Source: Phoronis australis (lineage: Eukaryota > Phoronida > Phoronidae). From it: a stretch of 25,909 nt of DNA. The number at the start of each line of letters is the position of its first letter. Position 1 is the first letter of the stretch. Shown piece by piece: positions 21,336 to 25,909 of the stretch. The DNA is taken from the NCBI GenBank assembly GCA_002633005.1, contig NMRA01000972.1, positions 56,992-82,900 on the forward strand, in the 5' to 3' direction. The translations under genes and the position numbers were made by a program. The notes beneath the pieces were generated by a model. The model was not told the DNA's origin, did no database searches, and was given only the letters and a program-made list of their open reading frames with translations.

Positions 21336-23574
21336 ATGAGAGGAAGAGACACATTATATTGAAAAAAAGGCTGAGCTTGCTGTGCGTAGGTAAATTCAGT
21401 TCAGCGTACGACCACCATGGTCCCAATCATAAACTGGATGTCGGATCACGCTTTCAGTGAAATATTTCAGTTTCCTGCAATATAACTTTACTGACAATAT
21501 GTAAAATAATGAAACATTGATAACGATACCAAATTCTTCATCTACATACAATCTTATATGTAAAAAATTACTCAGAAAACGTCAAATGGGAATAACATAA
21601 CCTCGCTGTGAATTTGACAGTTCAACCCAATTCTTAGGCTCAAGCTTGATACAGAGGCGCTCGGAGTGTCGAAACCATAGACATAGATGTCTATCGTCGA
21701 TTAAATCTCCTTTGTTCATGTGCGCAGCTTTGTATTTGAACACCGAGAGACATGAAAAACAATCAAAATAAGCACTTTGTGCGCATTATGGATTTTCAGT
21801 TTAGATGTTTACTCTGGATCACGACAAATATTCAAATCGGATCGATGAAATGAATTTAGTTCTGAAAGCACAAAGCCAATAATTGAAATGCCACTGACGC
21901 CTTCAACATGAACTACTAAAAGAGTAAGAGGACTGCTAGATAATGGCGCAGTTCATAGACTTAGGAAATTCCTGACAAGTATAAACATATCTTAAGAACT
22001 TTTGTGTTTCCGTGAGAGAACACGGTTTTACACAAATTCGTTGATGAGGGAACGAAAGTCGCAAAACGAATCAACCATTTAAGCAGTGCAGTTTCCCGGT
22101 TTCAGAAAAAAGGCTTAAAATTTGAAATGTTAAGTAGATTGTTCAGGTCACCTTTCAATGAATAACAATACGAAAAAGATTAGTTACGCTTAGAAAATTT
22201 CTGTACCAATGAGATTGACTGATTATGATTCTGCATCCAAGTTGTCTTAATAGTGCTTCTACCATTTACATGACACTTGAACTGGAACAGTATACTCAAA
22301 GACAAAAATGATGACGTTTTAAACTTACCCACACCATAACAAAGTAATTTCCATATCTAAACTTGTTATACAGGGTGTCAGTATGTACTCTGGATTTCAA
22401 AAAACCATTCACTTCCTTTTAGATACCAAGGAACTTCGGTATATTTTGTGGGATTTAGTGATTTCCATTTTTGGTAGTAATTGGGAATCAAGCGTACCTT
22501 TTACACTCAAACCAAACTCGTCGTGATGAAGTGGTGAATCACTTATTAAATCATCCATTTTTAGTCTTTCATTTTCTGACTACCGTTTTTCTAAACCTCG
22601 TCCTCTCACTGTGAGACAAAACTTCCTTAGATATAAATGGAACTTTCATCAAGTTCCCGTTGATCTTAAAACACGTATGAAATTTTTCCATTCTCCTAAA
22701 TTCTTGGAAATTAGAAACGAGAAACAGATATTAGATTTACCCTTTAAGTAGTTTATTAACCATTTTAGCAAGTGTTTCTCCTGTCAGAACCATAAAACTG
22801 TCCTGCGTCATTCATATTTTGTGACCTGGAAGGCATTTAATTCAAATAGTTGCACGCAATCTGACTGACACGCGTAATTCTAGTTTGTCAAATTTCTCAA
22901 CAAAACAAGAGCTACGAAGAACCTAAATCGTTAATACTACAACTCCATTTCATTTCTAATGTAAAGTATCGTGGTTATAGGTGCTAGACCATTAGTGTAT
23001 GATATTGACTCAACAGTGTTTGTTTAATCTACTATTTACTTCTATATTTAATTCTAACATAAAAAATTTGTATTGTTCAACTCCATGGTGTTGTGCACTG
23101 AGGCGGCGTTCGGCACTTGGGGGTTGTTGTTTTATTGCACTCTACACATATTGTATTGTAAACGTAAAACAGTTGGTGTTTTACAACATTAACTAACTTA
23201 TCAAAATTGAATATGACTTTTATTCCAAGTAGCAGATTATTCAATTTGGAAAATGTTAATCATTTTAAAATATAAGTCGATGCCAGAATTATGCTAATTG
23301 TTTCATAATCCGAGAACTAGAGCAAATCCGCAAGATTAGTTTCTCAAAAACGAAATGACATGTGCTTGAGAAACAAGCTCCATTACCTAGTTTTTGAAAA
23401 ATACCAGCAAGACAAGATCAAATTTTTATGCAAGTTACCTTTAAAAACTACTTACATGCGCCATTCGGATACCACGATTTATTTCCGTCCCTTGATTACA
23501 GTTGTACCTCTGTGCTGCGAGACTGGTCCACTTCCTTATATGCACTGTGGGACAGGAGTGTTTTGTTGACTTAC

Positions 23575-23664
23575 CATGGCGATAACAATCCTTACTCCTA
23601 GTTGGAGCTTCGTTATTGTACGTAGCCAAGGATGTGTGGACCACGTGTTTCGCTCGCAATGCAT
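23575..23664 (-). CDS. Exon 1: start exon, ends exactly on ATG
   Basis: On the minus strand GCC ATG (23577-23575) is followed at once by a perfect GTAAGT donor. Splicing to exon 2 gives MYTFLLLVAAS..., a normal short signal peptide, so I prefer this start, making the exon only three coding bases plus 5' leader. An in-frame upstream ATG at 23664-23662, in the same ATCGCCATG context, would add 29 mostly polar residues before the leader; an in-frame TAG lies upstream of it. No promoter motif or 5' end could be fixed. The frame also runs on past the donor as a 72-residue open frame, which I regard as unspliced read-through, and another donor-like GCAT|GTAAGT lies at about 23454. Confidence 0.5.
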
Positions 23665-24317
23665 GGCGATATCTCGCGTGGTCTTGCGTGTTCTTGTGTA
23701 TTCTTTTCCCTACTTTGTCAATACATTGTCAAGGGCCAAGAATTGATTAGTTCTAATGTTTGAATATTATAAGGGTTTTAAAAGCCAAGTTTTTAAAATA
23801 TGTATGTCCTTTAAGTTTACTGAAAATCACATCAGAATATTATTCAGAAATGAAACTGGTTCTTGCTTGACTATTTATTCAGCAACGTTGATAATAGATA
23901 CGACAGTTCGTGTTTTATGACTAATTTAAAGCAATGTATTGATATACCGAAAGCATGCATTACTCAATGAACGAATTGATAACAGCGCGTCATCCGCTCA
24001 ATTGTGAACAAGACCGCTGAGGCGTGAACGCACACCACGAAAATATTCTTTTATTTCATGAATTTGGTGGACTATCAATAATAAAATGACCAACGTTGGG
24101 GTAATACAGGAGGCGAAATAAATTTGAATCGAAATAGAACAGATTATATGTTGTTAGACTTTGCATGAAAACACTTTCAGAATTTGATATCACAATTCGG
24201 AATCAGTAAGCCAACGAATTTAAGGTCATATTTGAACATTAGTAAATTTTCACCGAACACTAATATGAAAATGCTAAGTGTTCGTCGCCAATGTGTAAGA
24301 AGGATAGCTGTTGCCAT

Positions 24318-24386
24318 CGCACAGACGCAAGCACGAACACGCGCACGCACGCATTCACTCCCACTAGCGCACGCACAAAAACACTA
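24318..24386. repeat. CA/CG-rich low-complexity tract
   Basis: An interrupted tract of CACA, CGCA and CACG units. The open frames crossing it on both strands (Thr/Arg/Ala-rich or Val-rich) are by-products. Confidence 0.7.
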
Positions 24387-24828
24387 ACATCTACGCAAGG
24401 CAAAAGATAGCATATGTATGTAACATAAGGCTGCCTTTGCTGAGTCGTCAAATTGAATAATTCCTTCAATGAGTTTTTGATGCCTTATACACCAAAACTG
24501 TCGATTTCTGAAACTCCCGAACCAGGCGATCATAGCCTCACATACGTTTACTATCATCTTAGTACCATTTAGGCTTAGTTGCTAGGTACAGCTAATGTAA
24601 GGCATCTTATTTCTGTACTTATGCCTAAACAACAAAGCAATGTTTCACTGTTCGATACTAATACTTAATATAAGAATAACGAAATCAATAAAAAATGTCA
24701 TTGAGATTAATTGCCACTGGAACCAACAACTATTTCGCAACAATGTATCGGTTGATTGTTTATTGTGAAACTTATGCAAATAAGAAAGTTTCTGAAGTTT
24801 ACATTGTGACCAATTCCCACACTTACTC

Positions 24829-24870
24829 GCAGTTCGATATTTATACGTAATAATGCGGATATCGAACTGC
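24829..24870. repeat. 12-bp perfect hairpin
   Basis: GCAGTTCGATAT at 24829-24840 is exactly reverse-complementary to 24859-24870, with an 18-base loop. About 1.2 kb upstream of the proposed gene start. It could be a regulatory palindrome or a tiny mobile-element remnant. Confidence 0.6.
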
Positions 24871-25392
24871 CCGTTAACATGCACCCACCAGTTTTTGAAA
24901 GTTTGTCCAAGTCACCTATTAGGAAATGCATTTACGTGCTACATTACATGGACCGATGCCAAGGGTGACATCAGCCATTGCTCTCCCGAGATCCATTTAA
25001 TCTGATACACCCGAGGTTTCCGTTTATATTTGTTTTACTGTACCACCACTCATGGCTCTTTCCTCTGATTTTTCTCTACCGAGTTCTTGATATACTACCA
25101 TCATTTACTCGCTTTGTTATCGGGGATTTAAAGTTCCAGCCCTCTGATTGGTCAGCTAGTGATGGGTTGGTTTAATTTGGCTCTGAAATTACAGTGCTGT
25201 ATGAAGCGGTGAGCTGGAAGAACATCTTTAAAATTTACAGGTGTATTAGAGCAAGTATTTCCCCGAGATTTAGGCATAATTGAAAATACAGACAGTGACA
25301 CATGTAGAAGGGAGATGAAATTAAATTTAGTTAGAAGTCATTGCCAACTAGGTGTGCTGTATTCACCCTTTGGTGTTCGTTCGGGGAATTTT

Positions 25393-25454
25393 GCAAAAAG
25401 AGAGTGAGTGTGAGAGAGGGAGTGGGAGAGAGAAAGAGAGAGGGAGGGAGAGCT
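25393..25454. repeat. GA-rich microsatellite
   Basis: A purine-only style tract of GAGA, GTGAG and GGGAG units over about 60 bases. Confidence 0.85.
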
Positions 25455-25909
25455 GAATAAAGACAAAACTCGAATTAGGTCTTATACTCTCATAAAATCG
25501 ATCTCATGATATTCCGTACTGTGACACGATTCCATTTTGTTTACATACCCTATTTTCGACTCTAATAAACTTTGAAAGAATTTTATTGAGTCGCTGATGG
25601 TTTTGGCATTCTTACTGGAAGCGGAAATGAAATACTATTGAAGACAGTCATGAGACCCATTTTCGTTTTTTACCAAGCTAAACGGTGCCCGTGTTTGCAA
25701 TGGGATAGTTGCTGAGTGGATTATACTCAGATCACACGGCTATACTTTGTCAGCAGGAGAGGTACTGTAGAAACTACACGTACACAAACTACGTAGTTCA
25801 CCAGTTCTTTAACAAAACATTATGAACTCTTGTAGACGAATTTTATATAAATGAAAAGCTCCACTATTTCACATAACCCCTCGCAAGAGATGTGGGAATT
25901 AACTATCAT

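Larger units (their letters stand above)
18832..23574 (-). other. Intron 1 of the cysteine-rich gene
   Basis: At about 4.7 kb this is the longest intron and the one with most inserted DNA: a MITE-like palindrome, a TTAA transposon remnant and a 90-bp tandem repeat (listed separately). From about 21340 to 23360 I see only AT-rich sequence. A lone ACAGGGTGTC at about 22370 resembles a transposon end but has no partner. Confidence 0.5.
23665..25909. other. Upstream flank of the cysteine-rich gene, no gene seen
   Basis: This side should hold the promoter of the minus-strand gene, but no convincing TATA box or initiator stands out. Short open frames here (24184-24387, 24645-24931, 24978-25175) lack domains or paired splice sites. 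Simple repeats and one hairpin are listed separately. Confidence 0.5.

Noticed and set aside
22036-22071. Hammerhead-like TTGATGAGGGAACGAAAGTC flanked by ATTCGTT/AACGAAT
   Set aside because: Stem II would be a single G-C pair and the core C is replaced by T, so a chance match is more likely.
23441-23659. Continuous 72-residue minus-strand open frame over the start exon
   Set aside because: Different frame from the leader; a perfect GTAAGT donor interrupts it and no domain is visible.

Overview
The window looks like animal nuclear DNA, probably from a marine invertebrate. It is AT-rich, has kilobase-scale introns with canonical GT-AG splice sites, and carries several classes of decayed mobile DNA. 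There are no prokaryote-style ORFs, operons or ribosome binding sites. The phylum cannot be fixed from sequence alone. The repeat types and the modular cysteine-rich gene would fit a hemichordate, a lancelet or a lophotrochozoan.

The backbone is one minus-strand gene covering most of the window, from about 23.6 kb down to 6.8 kb and probably past the left edge. I could place seven exons: 23664-23575 (start), 18831-18789 (signal peptide), 15794-15639, 14563-14213, 13019-12888, 9157-8984 and 6860-6774. After the start exon ends exactly on ATG (phase 0), every internal junction is phase 1 and the reading frame stays open across all joins. The product is a secreted or membrane-anchored extracellular protein: a hydrophobic leader followed by about five cysteine-rich modules with the spacing C-x5-9-C-x6-8-C-x4-6-C...C-x-C-x10-16-C, related in style to EB/EGF-like modules. 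About 315 residues are visible and the last exon stops in mid-module. Its function is not recognisable.

The introns hold most of the remaining structure. Intron 1 carries a 1.6-kb DNA transposon remnant (19484-21089) with a TTAA target duplication, matching 15-bp inverted termini and a degraded THAP zinc-finger ORF, consistent with the Kolobok superfamily. It is followed by a 90-bp tandem repeat. Intron 2 carries a palindrome-rich MITE-like block (16.13-16.62 kb). It also carries a 191-bp unit with perfect 31-bp inverted ends resembling the termini of Penelope-like elements, including hammerhead-like sequence. A small dispersed repeat occurs near 4.0, 8.9 and 13.3 kb. An older repeat with a GTCC-rich head lies at 2.64-3.42 kb.

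No RNA genes, CRISPR arrays or plus-strand protein-coding genes could be supported. Both flanks, 1-6.7 kb and 23.7-25.9 kb, contain only AT-rich non-coding sequence with hairpins, microsatellites and old repeats.
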